From JAYWIG01 sp043789035 (GTDB lineage Bacteria > Pseudomonadota > Gammaproteobacteria > Burkholderiales > Burkholderiaceae_E), in assembly GCA_043789035.1 (NCBI GenBank), contig JAYWIG010000145.1, forward strand, positions 1-52,512: DNA of 52,512 nucleotides, in the 5' to 3' direction. Below the pieces are notes generated by a model that was not told the DNA's origin, ran no database searches, and worked only from the letters and a program-made list of their open reading frames with translations. The position numbers and the translations under genes were made by a program. Shown one piece after another: positions 16,352 to 25,285 of this stretch (the first letter of the stretch is position 1; the number at the start of each line of letters is the position of its first letter).

Positions 16352-19300
16352 TTACTGCTTTTGAGCAGGTAATGTTTTATGTAGATCTTGCAATGGGTAT
16401 ACGTTTAAATCGTTCAGATACTTCATACCTTCAACTGCAGCACGCGCTCCTGCAATCGTGGTGTAGTAGGTTACACGTTGCGCTAGAGCAGTTGTACGAA
16501 TCAACCGAGAATCGCTAATTGCACCACGTTTTTCCTCAACGCTGTTAAACAGCAAACTAATTTCACCATTCTTCATCATATCAACGATATGAGGGCGGCC
16601 ATCTTGTACTTTATTCACGATAGTCACGGGAATACCAGCTTCAGAAATACCTACTGCCGTGCCCTTGGTAGCGACAATCTTAAACCCCATATCGTGCAAA
16701 TCTTTTGCCACGCCTACAGCTTTAATCTTGTCTTGTTGCTTTACCGAAATGAACACTGTGCCCGACGTGGGCAGCTTCACACTGGCGCCCATTTGCGATT
16801 TCACAAATGCTTCACCGAACGTGTAACCAACACCCATCACTTCGCCTGTTGATTTCATCTCTGGCCCGAGAATAGTGTCTACACCGGGGAACTTTACGAA
16901 CGGGAATACGGCTTCTTTCACGCTGAAATACGGTGGCGTGATCTCAGTGAAGATACCTTGCTGGTCGAGCGTTTGCCCCACCATGTTTCGGGCAGCAATT
17001 TTGGCTAGTTGCAAACCGGTTGCTTTGGACACATACGGAACCGTGCGTGAAGCTCGAGGATTTACTTCAAGCACATAGACAAGGTCTTTGCCATCGGCAT
17101 GTTGAATAGCAAATTGCACATTCATTAGGCCAACTACTTTGAGCGCTTTTGCCATCATCGCGGTTTGGCGCTTAATTTCAGCAACCACATCGGGAGATAA
17201 GGAATACGGGGGAAGCGAGCAGGCAGAGTCACCCGAGTGCACACCAGCTTGCTCGATGTGTTCCATCACGCCGCCAATAAATACTCGCTGGCCATCGCTT
17301 AAGCAATCGACGTCAACTTCGATAGCGTCATTCAAGAAGCGGTCTAACAAGACTGGGCTGTCGTTGCTGACCTTAACGGCTTCGCGCATGTAGCGCTCAA
17401 GGTCCCGTTGCTCGTGGACAATTTCCATGGCTCGACCACCCAAGACATAACTAGGGCGCACCACCAATGGGTAACCAATTTCTGCCGCTAAACGCAAGGC
17501 GTCTTCTTCGGTACGAGCAGTGCGATTTGGCGGCTGCAAAAGCCCCAGTTTGACTAACAACTTCTGGAAACGTTCGCGGTCCTCAGCAATATCAATCGAC
17601 TCTGGCGACGTACCAATAATCGGTACACCAGCTGCTTCAAGTTGCTTCGCTAACTTCAATGGGGTTTGACCACCGTACTGCACGATAACGCCCATTGGCT
17701 TTTCTTTATCGACGATCTCAAGCACGTCTTCTAAAGTGAGTGGCTCGAAATAAAGGCGATCAGAAGTATCGTAATCGGTCGATACAGTTTCAGGGTTGCA
17801 ATTGACCATAATGGTTTCATAACCATCTTCGCGCAACGCCATCGCTGCATGTACGCAGCAATAGTCGAACTCAATACCTTGGCCGATACGATTTGGGCCT
17901 CCACCTAAGACCATAATCTTTTTGTTATTCGTAGGCGCCGCTTCGCACTCTTCCTCATAGGTTGAGTACATATATGCAGTGGTGGTGGCAAATTCAGCCG
18001 CACACGTATCCACGCGTTTATACACCGGGCGCAGGTTAAACGAGTGCCTAGTCTTACGCACTTCGGTTTCAGTACTATCGAGCAAATAGGCCAAACGACG
18101 ATCGGAGAAACCCTTCTTCTTCAACGTGAGCAAAGTATCTTTGCTTAAGTCTGAAAGCGTGTGCTTTTCTAACGCTAACTCAATATCAACAATCTCTTTG
18201 ATTTGCGCCAAGAACCAAGGATCTATATGAGTGAGCTGATGGACTTCTTCTAAACTAAAGCCCTGCGCAAATGCATCACCTACATACCAGATACGTTCTG
18301 GGCCCGGTTCGCCTAATTCTTCTTCAATGACTTCGCGGTCAGTCGTTTTTTGGTTCATACCATCAACGCCAACTTCTAAACCGCGCAAGGCTTTCTGAAA
18401 GCTTTCTTGGAAAGTACGGCCAATCGCCATCACTTCGCCAACCGATTTCATTTGAGTCGTTAAGTGAGAATCTGCTTGCGGAAATTTTTCGAAAGCAAAG
18501 CGCGGAACTTTCACCACCACGTAATCAATACTTGGCTCAAATGATGCGGGCATTGCACCGCCAGTGATTTCGTTACGTAGCTCATCAAGCGTGTAGCCAA
18601 TCGCTAATTTAGCCGCAATTCTTGCAATCGGAAAACCGGTTGCTTTTGAGGCAAGGGCCGATGAACGACTCACCCTTGGGTTCATCTCAATCACGGTCAT
18701 ACGACCGTTCTTCGGATTGATCGAGAACTGTACATTTGAGCCACCGGTATCAACACCAATCTCGCGCAGAATGGCGATAGAGGCATTACGCAGTAACTGA
18801 TATTCTTTATCGGTGAGCGTTTGGGCGGGTGCAACCGTAATTGAATCACCCGTATGAATACCCATTGGGTCTAGGTTTTCAATAGCGCAAACAATGATGC
18901 AGTTGTCCGCACTATCGCGAACCACTTCCATCTCGAACTCTTTCCAACCGATTAAGCTTTCTTCAATCAAAAGCTCGCTGGTTGGCGAAGCTTCTAGACC
19001 ACGCTTACAAATAGTTTCGAACTCTTCTGCGTTATAAGCAATACCACCGCCTGTGCCACCTAGGGTAAAGCTGGGACGAATCACCGCAGGAAAACCGCTG
19101 GTGCCAACCTCAGCACCGATACGCTTTTGTACTGCCCATGCTTCTTCCATGTTGTGGGCAATACCTGATTTAGCAGAATCTAAGCCAATCGATGTCATGG
19201 CATCTTTGAACTTTAGGCGATCTTCCGCTTTTTCTATCGCTTCAGGTTTTGCGCCGATCAACTCAACGTTATACTTTTCGAGCACGCCGTGTTTATGCAA

Positions 19301-19603
19301 ATCGAGCGCACAGTTCAATGCGGTTTGACCTCCCATAGTTGGAAGAATGGCATCTGGACGCTCTTTTGCAATGATGCGCTCGACCACTTGCCAAGTAATC
19401 GGCTCAACATAGGTGGCGTCGGCCATTTCCGGGTCGGTCATGATAGTGGCTGGGTTGCTATTTACCAGCACCACACGGTAGCCCTCTTCACGCAAGGCTT
19501 TACAGGCTTGTGCACCTGAGTAATCGAATTCACAAGCCTGGCCGATGATAATCGGGCCAGCGCCAATGATGAGGATTGTTTTTAAATCGGAACGCTTAGG
19601 CAT
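16352..19603 (-). CDS. carB: Carbamoyl-phosphate synthase large subunit
   Basis: Makes carbamoyl phosphate from bicarbonate, ATP and ammonia supplied by CarA, for pyrimidines and arginine. It is 1,083 residues, full length. Two homologous ATP-grasp halves are present (first beginning with IGAGPIIIGQACEFDYSG, second with VLGGGPNRIGQGIEFDYCC near residue 570), then a C-terminal MGS-like allosteric domain (about 950-1083, where UMP or ornithine bind in homologues). The 42-nt gap after carA is very A-rich on the transcribed strand (AAAAAAAAAG before the start). Confidence 0.99.
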   Translation of the reverse strand: MPKRSDLKTILIIGAGPIIIGQACEFDYSGAQACKALREEGYRVVLVNSNPATIMTDPEMADATYVEPITWQVVERIIAKERPDAILPTMGGQTALNCALDLHKHGVLEKYNVELIGAKPEAIEKAEDRLKFKDAMTSIGLDSAKSGIAHNMEEAWAVQKRIGAEVGTSGFPAVIRPSFTLGGTGGGIAYNAEEFETICKRGLEASPTSELLIEESLIGWKEFEMEVVRDSADNCIIVCAIENLDPMGIHTGDSITVAPAQTLTDKEYQLLRNASIAILREIGVDTGGSNVQFSINPKNGRMTVIEMNPRVSRSSALASKATGFPIARIAAKLAIGYTLDELRNEITGGAMPASFEPSIDYVVVKVPRFAFEKFPQADSHLTTQMKSVGEVMAIGRTFQESFQKALRGLEVGVDGMNQKTTDREVIEEELGEPGPERIWYVGDAFAQGFSLEEVHQLTHIDPWFLAQIKEIVDIELALEKHTLSDLSKDTLLTLKKKGFSDRRLAYLLDSTETEVRKTRHSFNLRPVYKRVDTCAAEFATTTAYMYSTYEEECEAAPTNNKKIMVLGGGPNRIGQGIEFDYCCVHAAMALREDGYETIMVNCNPETVSTDYDTSDRLYFEPLTLEDVLEIVDKEKPMGVIVQYGGQTPLKLAKQLEAAGVPIIGTSPESIDIAEDRERFQKLLVKLGLLQPPNRTARTEEDALRLAAEIGYPLVVRPSYVLGGRAMEIVHEQRDLERYMREAVKVSNDSPVLLDRFLNDAIEVDVDCLSDGQRVFIGGVMEHIEQAGVHSGDSACSLPPYSLSPDVVAEIKRQTAMMAKALKVVGLMNVQFAIQHADGKDLVYVLEVNPRASRTVPYVSKATGLQLAKIAARNMVGQTLDQQGIFTEITPPYFSVKEAVFPFVKFPGVDTILGPEMKSTGEVMGVGYTFGEAFVKSQMGASVKLPTSGTVFISVKQQDKIKAVGVAKDLHDMGFKIVATKGTAVGISEAGIPVTIVNKVQDGRPHIVDMMKNGEISLLFNSVEEKRGAISDSRLIRTTALAQRVTYYTTIAGARAAVEGMKYLNDLNVYPLQDLHKTLPAQKQ

Positions 19604-19645
19604 AGCTTCACTTTTTTTTTAGTTTTATTTTTTATTGGACAGATT

Positions 19646-20857
19646 TCAAACGTGCTTTTGCATTAACTGCACAAAGCGGTCGAAAAGATATTCGATATCG
19701 TGCGGGCCAGGGCTCGCCTCGGGGTGACCTTGAAAGCAAAATGCAGGCTTATCAGTTCTTGCCAAACCTTGTATCGAGCCATCGAATAAAGATACATGAG
19801 TGATGCGCATATTGGCTGGTAGTGTTTTCTCATCCACTGCAAAACCATGGTTTTGGCTCGTAATGTAAACCTTGCCAGTATCGAGATCTTTTACTGGGTG
19901 GTTGGCTCCATGATGGCCAAACTTCATCTTCATCGTTTTGGCGCCAGAGGCCAAACCCATAATTTGATGGCCTAGGCAAATACCAAAGGTCGGTAATCCT
20001 TTTTCGATCAACTCTTTAGCCGCTTTGATGGCGTAATCACAAGGCTCAGGGTCACCAGGGCCGTTACTCAGAAAAACACCATTGGGTTTCAAAGCCATCA
20101 CGTCAGCGGCACTTGCTTGCGCTGGCAACACGGTCACTTTACAGCCGCGATCGGCTAATAATCGCAAAATGTTGTGCTTCACGCCGAAATCGAAGGCGAC
20201 GACATGAAACTTGTCAGTGGCTGGCTTGGTGTAACCACCTTCTAAAGCCCAAGTACCCGCAGTCCATTCGTATTTCTCGGAAGTCGTAACTACTTTAGCG
20301 AGATCTAGCCCAGCCATACTAGGTGCAGCCTTGGCTCTTACTAAAGCGTCAGCAATATCAATAACTCCAACCTTATCGAGCGCAATGATGCAACCATTTT
20401 GCGCGCCCTTCTCGCGAAGAATTCGTGTGAGCTTACGAGTATCTAAACCAGCGATACCGACAACATTTTCTCGACGTAAATACGCATCTAAGCTTAAGTT
20501 ACCGCGAAAGTTCGATGCCAACAAAGGAAGGTCTTTGATAATGAGGCCAGAAGCAAAAATCTTACGCGACTCCATATCGTCTTCGTTGATTGCATAGTTA
20601 CCAATATGCGGGTATGTCAAGGTAACCATCTGCCCGCAATAGCTGGGGTCAGTAATTATTTCTTGGTATCCAGTCAGTGCGGTATTAAAAACTACCTCAC
20701 CCACTGCGCTGCCTGCAGCACCAATCGAGTATCCGTGGAAAACAGTGCCATCTGCAAGCACAAGTGCTGCGGTGGCTTTTGGAGCCAGCAATGTGGCTAA
20801 ATCCGGGTATTTCGGGGTTATCGACGGGGTTATCAGGTAAGTATCTTGGCTAGTCAT
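19646..20857 (-). CDS. carA: Carbamoyl-phosphate synthase small subunit
   Basis: Glutaminase subunit that releases ammonia for CarB. It is 403 residues from ATG 20857, with an N-terminal extension of about 25 residues before the conserved LVLADGTVFHG. The glutaminase triad is visible: Cys in TFGICLGHQIMG, and His and Glu in the C-terminal QGHPEASPGP. An in-frame start 39 nt upstream is possible but lies across a hairpin. The only good Shine-Dalgarno (GGAG) sits inside that hairpin (20864-20877). Confidence 0.97.
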   Translation of the reverse strand: MTSQDTYLITPSITPKYPDLATLLAPKATAALVLADGTVFHGYSIGAAGSAVGEVVFNTALTGYQEIITDPSYCGQMVTLTYPHIGNYAINEDDMESRKIFASGLIIKDLPLLASNFRGNLSLDAYLRRENVVGIAGLDTRKLTRILREKGAQNGCIIALDKVGVIDIADALVRAKAAPSMAGLDLAKVVTTSEKYEWTAGTWALEGGYTKPATDKFHVVAFDFGVKHNILRLLADRGCKVTVLPAQASAADVMALKPNGVFLSNGPGDPEPCDYAIKAAKELIEKGLPTFGICLGHQIMGLASGAKTMKMKFGHHGANHPVKDLDTGKVYITSQNHGFAVDEKTLPANMRITHVSLFDGSIQGLARTDKPAFCFQGHPEASPGPHDIEYLFDRFVQLMQKHV

Positions 20858-20863
20858 GAGAAA

Positions 20864-20877
20864 CGGCTCCAGAGCCG
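20864..20877 (-). promoter_or_regulatory. Hairpin enclosing the carA Shine-Dalgarno
   Basis: CGGCTC-CA-GAGCCG, a 6-bp G+C-rich stem. On the carA mRNA the 3' arm contains GGAG, about 9 nt before the ATG, so folding would hide the ribosome site. The 189-bp region upstream to the DUF4230 gene shows no other structure I can name and no obvious leader peptide. Confidence 0.45.
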
Positions 20878-21046
20878 GAACCGCCCGCGCCTGCACCCTT
20901 TGCCTGCGCTAAGACTTCTAAGCGGGCGAGAGTTGGGCGAAATTGTCGGAGGTTTGTTGTTTTTTACGCGAAATTCTGTAAGAAAAGAGCGGAAAGTTAA
21001 CTTTGGGTAGGTTCGGCTAAACCTTTGAATAATAACACAATTGTGG

Positions 21047-21787
21047 TTAGCTTCGTTCTGACGAAGGCAGTTGCAACGCCTCAACACCAACTGAGGTACT
21101 CACTGCTGGTTGCTCTTGCGCAAATTGAATTTTTACTTGCTCCGCACCCATAGGCTTCATCATTGCATTCAATGTAATAAATGCTGAAGTTTCTACCTGT
21201 GGCTTGTATCGAACAAACAATTCGTTGGCCTGCGCAAGGGCATGGCTTTTGGCAGCGCTTATCAATGCGTTTTTGTCATCTTCAGAAAAACGTCCATCGA
21301 AAAACCCTTGTACAAGATCTGGCAGCAGCCAGGGCAAAAATCGGGCACGTTGTTCATCATAAAAGCGTATATCTTTAATAGAAACATCGACCTTGCAAGG
21401 TGGCAACGTAACAATGGTGACACTGCCCGAATTGGTTTGTTCATTTCTGAGAGTCACGCCATGGCTTCGCAGGTCATAGCTAAAGTCCATCTCGAATTCA
21501 AACACCATGGCGAGCTTTTTTTTAGTAAAGGCCCAGCTAAGGTATTTTTTTCCGAAATCCCCAAAACTATGATCAACATGAGTGAGGATATCTTTGCTCA
21601 CGCCTTTAAATACTCGTAACTCACCAACGGAACGAAGCTCTGTAATCTGGCTAGAAACCGTGGGTGCGACGATGGTTGGTCTGTTGGATTTGCGTTTACG
21701 CAGCAATACCCAAGCGACTACTGCTCCGACGAGTAATCCAACAAGCAACAAAACCAGCGCACCAATGACCTGAGATAGATCCAGCAT
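21047..21787 (-). CDS. DUF4230 domain membrane-anchored protein
   Basis: Protein of 246 residues with one N-terminal transmembrane helix (about 7-28) followed by basic RKRKSN, so most of it is probably periplasmic or the helix is a signal anchor. The rest looks like DUF4230: ITELRSVGELRV near residue 48, then GKKYLSWAFTKKKLAMVFEFEMDFSYDL and VTLPPCKVDVSIKDIRFYDEQ. The function of the family is unknown. It lies between recR (26 nt upstream) and carA (189 nt downstream) on the same strand. Confidence 0.75.
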   Translation of the reverse strand: MLDLSQVIGALVLLLVGLLVGAVVAWVLLRKRKSNRPTIVAPTVSSQITELRSVGELRVFKGVSKDILTHVDHSFGDFGKKYLSWAFTKKKLAMVFEFEMDFSYDLRSHGVTLRNEQTNSGSVTIVTLPPCKVDVSIKDIRFYDEQRARFLPWLLPDLVQGFFDGRFSEDDKNALISAAKSHALAQANELFVRYKPQVETSAFITLNAMMKPMGAEQVKIQFAQEQPAVSTSVGVEALQLPSSERS

Positions 21788-21813
21788 GGATAACTTTCTT
21801 CTTTGCTTTCTAT

Positions 21814-22455
21814 TTAGCTTTTTGGTTCGCCAATTTGAGCAACAGCGCTCAGTGAGCGGCGCTCTCGCAAGGCTTGCGCCAATGTACTGGCGTCAACATA
21901 CTCAAGCTCACTGCCGAGTGGCACACCTCTGGCCAAGCGAGAAACGCCCAAACCCTTTGCCTTCAAAGATTCGGCGATGTAGTGGGCAGTTGCCTCCCCT
22001 TCTTGGGTAAAGTTGGTGGCCAATATGACTTCTTTCACAATACCATCGCAGGCCCTACCAACTAAACGTTCGAAGTTGATATCGCTAGGGCCAACTCCAT
22101 CAATTGGCGATAAACGCCCCATTAGGACGAAGTACAAACCTTGATAGGCCAAAGTTTGCTCAATCATCAATTGATCTGCAGGAGTTTCTACAACACAAAG
22201 CCTAGTCTCGTCGCGGGTTTGGCTGGCACAAGTTTCGCAGGTGTCTAGTTCTGTAAAGGTATTGCATCGAAGGCAATTTTTAACACTTGTCAGCGCATCA
22301 TTAAGAGCATTGGCCAACAGTGCCGCGCCTTCTCTGTCATGCTGAAGAAAATGATAAGCAAAGCGCTGCGCCGTTTTTGGCCCAACCCCTGGCAAACACT
22401 TCAATGCTGCGGTGAGCGACGAAAGCGCGGGCAGACTCGAGGGTGTTTTACGCAA
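21814..22455 (-). CDS. recR: Recombination protein RecR
   Basis: Acts with RecF and RecO to load RecA at gapped DNA. It is 213 residues. The N-terminal helix-hairpin-helix LPGVGPKTAQRFAYH is followed by a four-cysteine zinc finger (CLRCNTF...CETC, near 64-79) and a Toprim domain (VVETPADQL, near 90-175). The start is TTG 22455; no ATG or GTG precedes the conserved N-terminus in frame. It follows ybaB by 14 nt in the usual dnaX-ybaB-recR operon. Confidence 0.96.
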   Translation of the reverse strand: MRKTPSSLPALSSLTAALKCLPGVGPKTAQRFAYHFLQHDREGAALLANALNDALTSVKNCLRCNTFTELDTCETCASQTRDETRLCVVETPADQLMIEQTLAYQGLYFVLMGRLSPIDGVGPSDINFERLVGRACDGIVKEVILATNFTQEGEATAHYIAESLKAKGLGVSRLARGVPLGSELEYVDASTLAQALRERRSLSAVAQIGEPKS

Positions 22456-22469
22456 TTTAAAACGGCAGC

Positions 22470-22796
22470 TTAAAAAGGTAGTTTAAAGCCAGGTGGCAAA
22501 GGCAAACCGGCAGTAACGCCGCCCATGCGCTCGGCGGCAGTGGTTTCTGCCCGCTTTAAAGCATCATTCATCGCGGCAACAATTAAATCTTCCAACATGT
22601 CTTTATCATCGGTAAGCAACGATGGGTCAATCGTGATGCGCTTGACGTCATTTCTGCAGGTGACAGTTACTTTCACCATACCGGCACCGGACTGACCCTC
22701 AACTTCAACCAATGCAAGTTGATCTTGCATTTTCTTCATGTTGTCTTGCATTTGCTGGGCCTGTTTCATCAATCCAGCGAGTTGGTTTTTCATCAT
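22470..22796 (-). CDS. ybaB: YbaB/EbfC nucleoid-associated protein
   Basis: Small DNA-binding protein of 108 residues that forms a tweezers-like dimer. The N-terminus is the typical long helix rich in Met, Gln and Lys (MKQAQQMQDNMKKMQ), followed by VEVEGQSGAGMVKVTV and a C-terminal region with MGGVTAGLPLPPGFKLPF. It lies 25 nt after dnaX and 14 nt before recR. Confidence 0.97.
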   Translation of the reverse strand: MMKNQLAGLMKQAQQMQDNMKKMQDQLALVEVEGQSGAGMVKVTVTCRNDVKRITIDPSLLTDDKDMLEDLIVAAMNDALKRAETTAAERMGGVTAGLPLPPGFKLPF

Positions 22797-22821
22797 AGCA
22801 ATACCTTTTAAAAAATAATCG

Positions 22822-24480
22822 TTAAGGTTTTAGTGTCTGTGGCAAAGGTGCGATCGAACCGGGCACGATGGTAGCGCCAAACTCTTTCTGCAAGCCTTGC
22901 ACGAAGGAATCATTCTCAATCGCAGCCTCAGCGCTGGCTTGCGCCTCTGCCTTCTCGGAGGCAACCACATGCGCAGCAGTGCCCATCTCAACTGTACCCA
23001 CTTCGGCCATGACTCTTATAGGTTGGCCAAAATAATTGGTGAGCGCATCTTTCACCTTATTTACGTTGGCAGATTCAGCCAAGATCTTAATCGGAACCTT
23101 TACCTTAAATGTGTAGCCAGGGTCATTCGATTCGCAACTAATGAGTTGGCTTTGCTGCATAAACTGTTGAGCAAAACCGATCAGTCGTAACTGCCTAGCT
23201 AGGTTAGGCCAATCGCCATCAAAAGTTCGCGCTTCACTTGTGGCCATAGATGAAGCGACGGGCTCCGGTGGCGGCGCTGTTGCTGCTCGTTGTACAGGCA
23301 TAGGTGGCTTCGCAGCAGGTGCAGATGGCTTGGCCAACGCCGATTGCAACGAAGGCCGTGATTGCGGCGCAGCTCCAAGGGCAGATTTACATGATGCAGC
23401 GGGCTCGGAAGCGCTAGTCGGTACGAACGCCAACAAACGTAATAGCGTCATCGTGAAGCCGGTATGCGCGTCAGGTGCTAACGGTAAATCTTTCACTCCG
23501 TGAATCGCAATTTGGTAATACACCTGCAAAGCCTGCGGGCCGAAAGCTTTAGCCATTTCAACTCTTTGCTCCGAATGCTCGCCCAAACCTTGTTGCGCCA
23601 TGGCAAGCTGCTGCAGCTCGCGCGCTAAATCGAGCAACACTTGCTCGAAGGCACCACCATTGGCTTGCAATTCATCGGCTAAGCCAACCATGCGGACACC
23701 ATCGGCGGCTTGCAGCGATTCAAGAATATGCAGCACAAACACCGAGTCAACGAGGCCAAGCATTTGCATCACGATGGCATCAGTTACTGTGCCGCCACCA
23801 AAGGCTATGGCTTGATCGAGAAGCGACAATGAATCGCGCATACTGCCATTTGCCGCACGACCTAGACGCATGAGGCCGGCATCATCGAACGATATTTGTT
23901 CCTGCTGCAATACATAAGTTAAGCGCTCGGCGATGGTTTGCGGCGCTAAGTTACGCAAATTAAATTGCATGCAACGCGAAAGTACCGTTACCGGCACTTT
24001 TTGCGGGTCGGTGGTTGCCAACACAAAACAGACATGCGGCGGCGGCTCTTCCAATGTTTTCAACATAGCGTTGAAAGCATGGTTGGTGAGCATGTGAACC
24101 TCGTCGATCACATACACTTTGTAGCGGCCAACCGTCGGCGCGTACATTGCGTTGTCGAGCACTGCGGCCATTTCGTCCACGCCACGGTTGGACGCAGCAT
24201 CCATCTCCACATAGTCGACAAAGCGCCCGCTATCAATGTCCATACACGAACCGCACTTGCCACACGGCGTTGCGGTGATACCTGTTTCACAGTTGAGTGA
24301 TTTAGCGAGTATTCGCGATAAGGTCGTTTTTCCGACACCTCGTGTGCCGGTAAACAAATAGGCATGATGCAGCCGCTGGGTGGTTAAGGCATGGGTGAGT
24401 GCTCTAACCACATGCTCTTGCCCAACTAGCGATTCGAAATTCTTAGGCCGCCATTTTCGCGCCAGTACTTGATGACTCAT
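22822..24480 (-). CDS. dnaX: DNA polymerase III subunit gamma/tau
   Basis: Clamp-loader ATPase of the replicative polymerase. I start at ATG 24480 (MSHQVLARKWRPKNF, the conserved N-terminus), giving 552 residues; the in-frame extension to 24594 would run into the SRP RNA gene. Walker A GTRGVGKTTL near 44-53, zinc module with CETGITATPCGKCGSC near 62-77, DEVHML Walker B near 125. A Pro/Ala-rich linker (about 370-420) precedes a tau-type C-terminal domain. No programmed frameshift site of the E. coli type was seen. Confidence 0.97.
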   Translation of the reverse strand: MSHQVLARKWRPKNFESLVGQEHVVRALTHALTTQRLHHAYLFTGTRGVGKTTLSRILAKSLNCETGITATPCGKCGSCMDIDSGRFVDYVEMDAASNRGVDEMAAVLDNAMYAPTVGRYKVYVIDEVHMLTNHAFNAMLKTLEEPPPHVCFVLATTDPQKVPVTVLSRCMQFNLRNLAPQTIAERLTYVLQQEQISFDDAGLMRLGRAANGSMRDSLSLLDQAIAFGGGTVTDAIVMQMLGLVDSVFVLHILESLQAADGVRMVGLADELQANGGAFEQVLLDLARELQQLAMAQQGLGEHSEQRVEMAKAFGPQALQVYYQIAIHGVKDLPLAPDAHTGFTMTLLRLLAFVPTSASEPAASCKSALGAAPQSRPSLQSALAKPSAPAAKPPMPVQRAATAPPPEPVASSMATSEARTFDGDWPNLARQLRLIGFAQQFMQQSQLISCESNDPGYTFKVKVPIKILAESANVNKVKDALTNYFGQPIRVMAEVGTVEMGTAAHVVASEKAEAQASAEAAIENDSFVQGLQKEFGATIVPGSIAPLPQTLKP

Positions 24481-24521
24481 GCCCTGCCGATTTTTAACTT
24501 TAAAAAGTATGAACGTGAAAA

Positions 24522-24617
24522 GGCGAGCCTTAACCCCGGCACTCGCAGTAAATGGCTGTGGCTGCTTCCTTCCGGACCTGACCAGGTTAACCACGCCACG
24601 ATGCGGGGGGGCCCGCC
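24522..24617 (-). ncRNA. ffs: 4.5S signal recognition particle RNA
   Basis: Minus strand. The universally conserved apical domain GGTCAGGTCCGGAAGGAAGC is present, with ACCTGGTCAGG before it and GCAGCC after it. The 5' end GGCGGGCC pairs with the 3' end GGCTCGCC (one G-U), closing a ~96-nt rod typical of small bacterial SRP RNA; a short T run follows. It partners Ffh for co-translational membrane targeting. A TATTAT -10 candidate lies at 24629-24624. Located 42 nt upstream of the dnaX start. Confidence 0.96.
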
Positions 24618-24763
24618 TTAGACATAATACCAGTGCTTTGTGTACTCACGGCTGGCACTTGAACTCCACTAGCGCCAACCCCAGTTAATGGTTTAGTTGG
24701 GCCTGTGTGTTAATGTAAAGACCTGGGCATTTGAATTAGAAACCTTAGAGAGGAGATTGAATT

Positions 24764-25084
24764 ATGGCAATTAAACATGTAAACGAGCACGACTTCGAAG
24801 CACAAGTGGTGAATGCCGACACGCCAGTACTTGTAGACTTTTGGGCTGAATGGTGCGGACCTTGCAAGATGATTGCCCCCATCCTCGACGAAGTCGATAA
24901 GGATTACGCAGGCAAATTACAAATTGCGAAAATCGACGCCGACGCGAATCAAGCGCTTCTCCAAAAATTTGGCGTACGCGGTATTCCGACCTTGATGCTA
25001 TTTAAGAATGGCGGAATTGCGGCGACTAAAGTCGGCGCGTTATCAAAATCACAGCTCACGGTATTTCTCGATAGCCATTTATAG
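24764..25084 (+). CDS. trxA: Thioredoxin 1
   Basis: Cytoplasmic thiol-disulfide oxidoreductase of 106 residues. The active site WCGPC has its cysteines at residues 31 and 34, with the cis-proline loop GIPT near 73. A strong ribosome site (GAGAGGAG) lies 8 nt before the ATG. It precedes rho, a widely conserved proteobacterial neighbourhood, separated by a 201-bp leader region. Confidence 0.98.
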   Translation: MAIKHVNEHDFEAQVVNADTPVLVDFWAEWCGPCKMIAPILDEVDKDYAGKLQIAKIDADANQALLQKFGVRGIPTLMLFKNGGIAATKVGALSKSQLTVFLDSHL

Positions 25085-25153
25085 AGTTTGAGCAGCTCTT
25101 ACTAAATGTAATCGCTGATTTCTAGCGGGTATTTCTTTTTTCAAGAAAACCGC

Positions 25154-25205
25154 TACAATCATTTCAAGTCGAATGTCCTCGACTCTGGCCATCCCCCTTT
25201 CGGGG
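25154..25205 (+). promoter_or_regulatory. rho leader: -10 box and two hairpins
   Basis: TACAAT at 25154-25159 is a candidate -10 for rho (no good -35 seen), leaving a 5' leader of about 120 nt. The leader begins with two stems: GTCGA (25168-25172)/TCGAC (25179-25183) and CCCC (25194-25197)/GGGG (25202-25205) with flanking GCC/GGC. In enterobacteria rho is autoregulated by attenuation in its leader; whether that applies here is inference. Confidence 0.4.
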
Positions 25206-25285
25206 TTGAGGCACGTCAAATATCTTTCCCCACATTTGTTTCATTCCGTTCACCTCACACACCAACTCTGGTCAATTAAATACTT

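Noticed and set aside
20854..21090. Minus-strand open frame upstream of carA as a leader peptide gene
   Set aside because: No ribosome site, no run of regulatory codons, and it overlaps the DUF4230 gene and the carA start region.
21788..22455. Plus-strand frames antisense to recR (for example 21786-22010)
   Set aside because: They lie opposite recR, which has intact zinc finger and Toprim motifs; no ribosome site or family resemblance.
22822..24480. Programmed frameshift in dnaX producing gamma
   Set aside because: I saw no A-rich slippery heptamer with a following hairpin of the E. coli type.
24481..24594. Extended dnaX start at 24594
   Set aside because: The extension reads through the SRP RNA; the conserved N-terminus begins at 24480.
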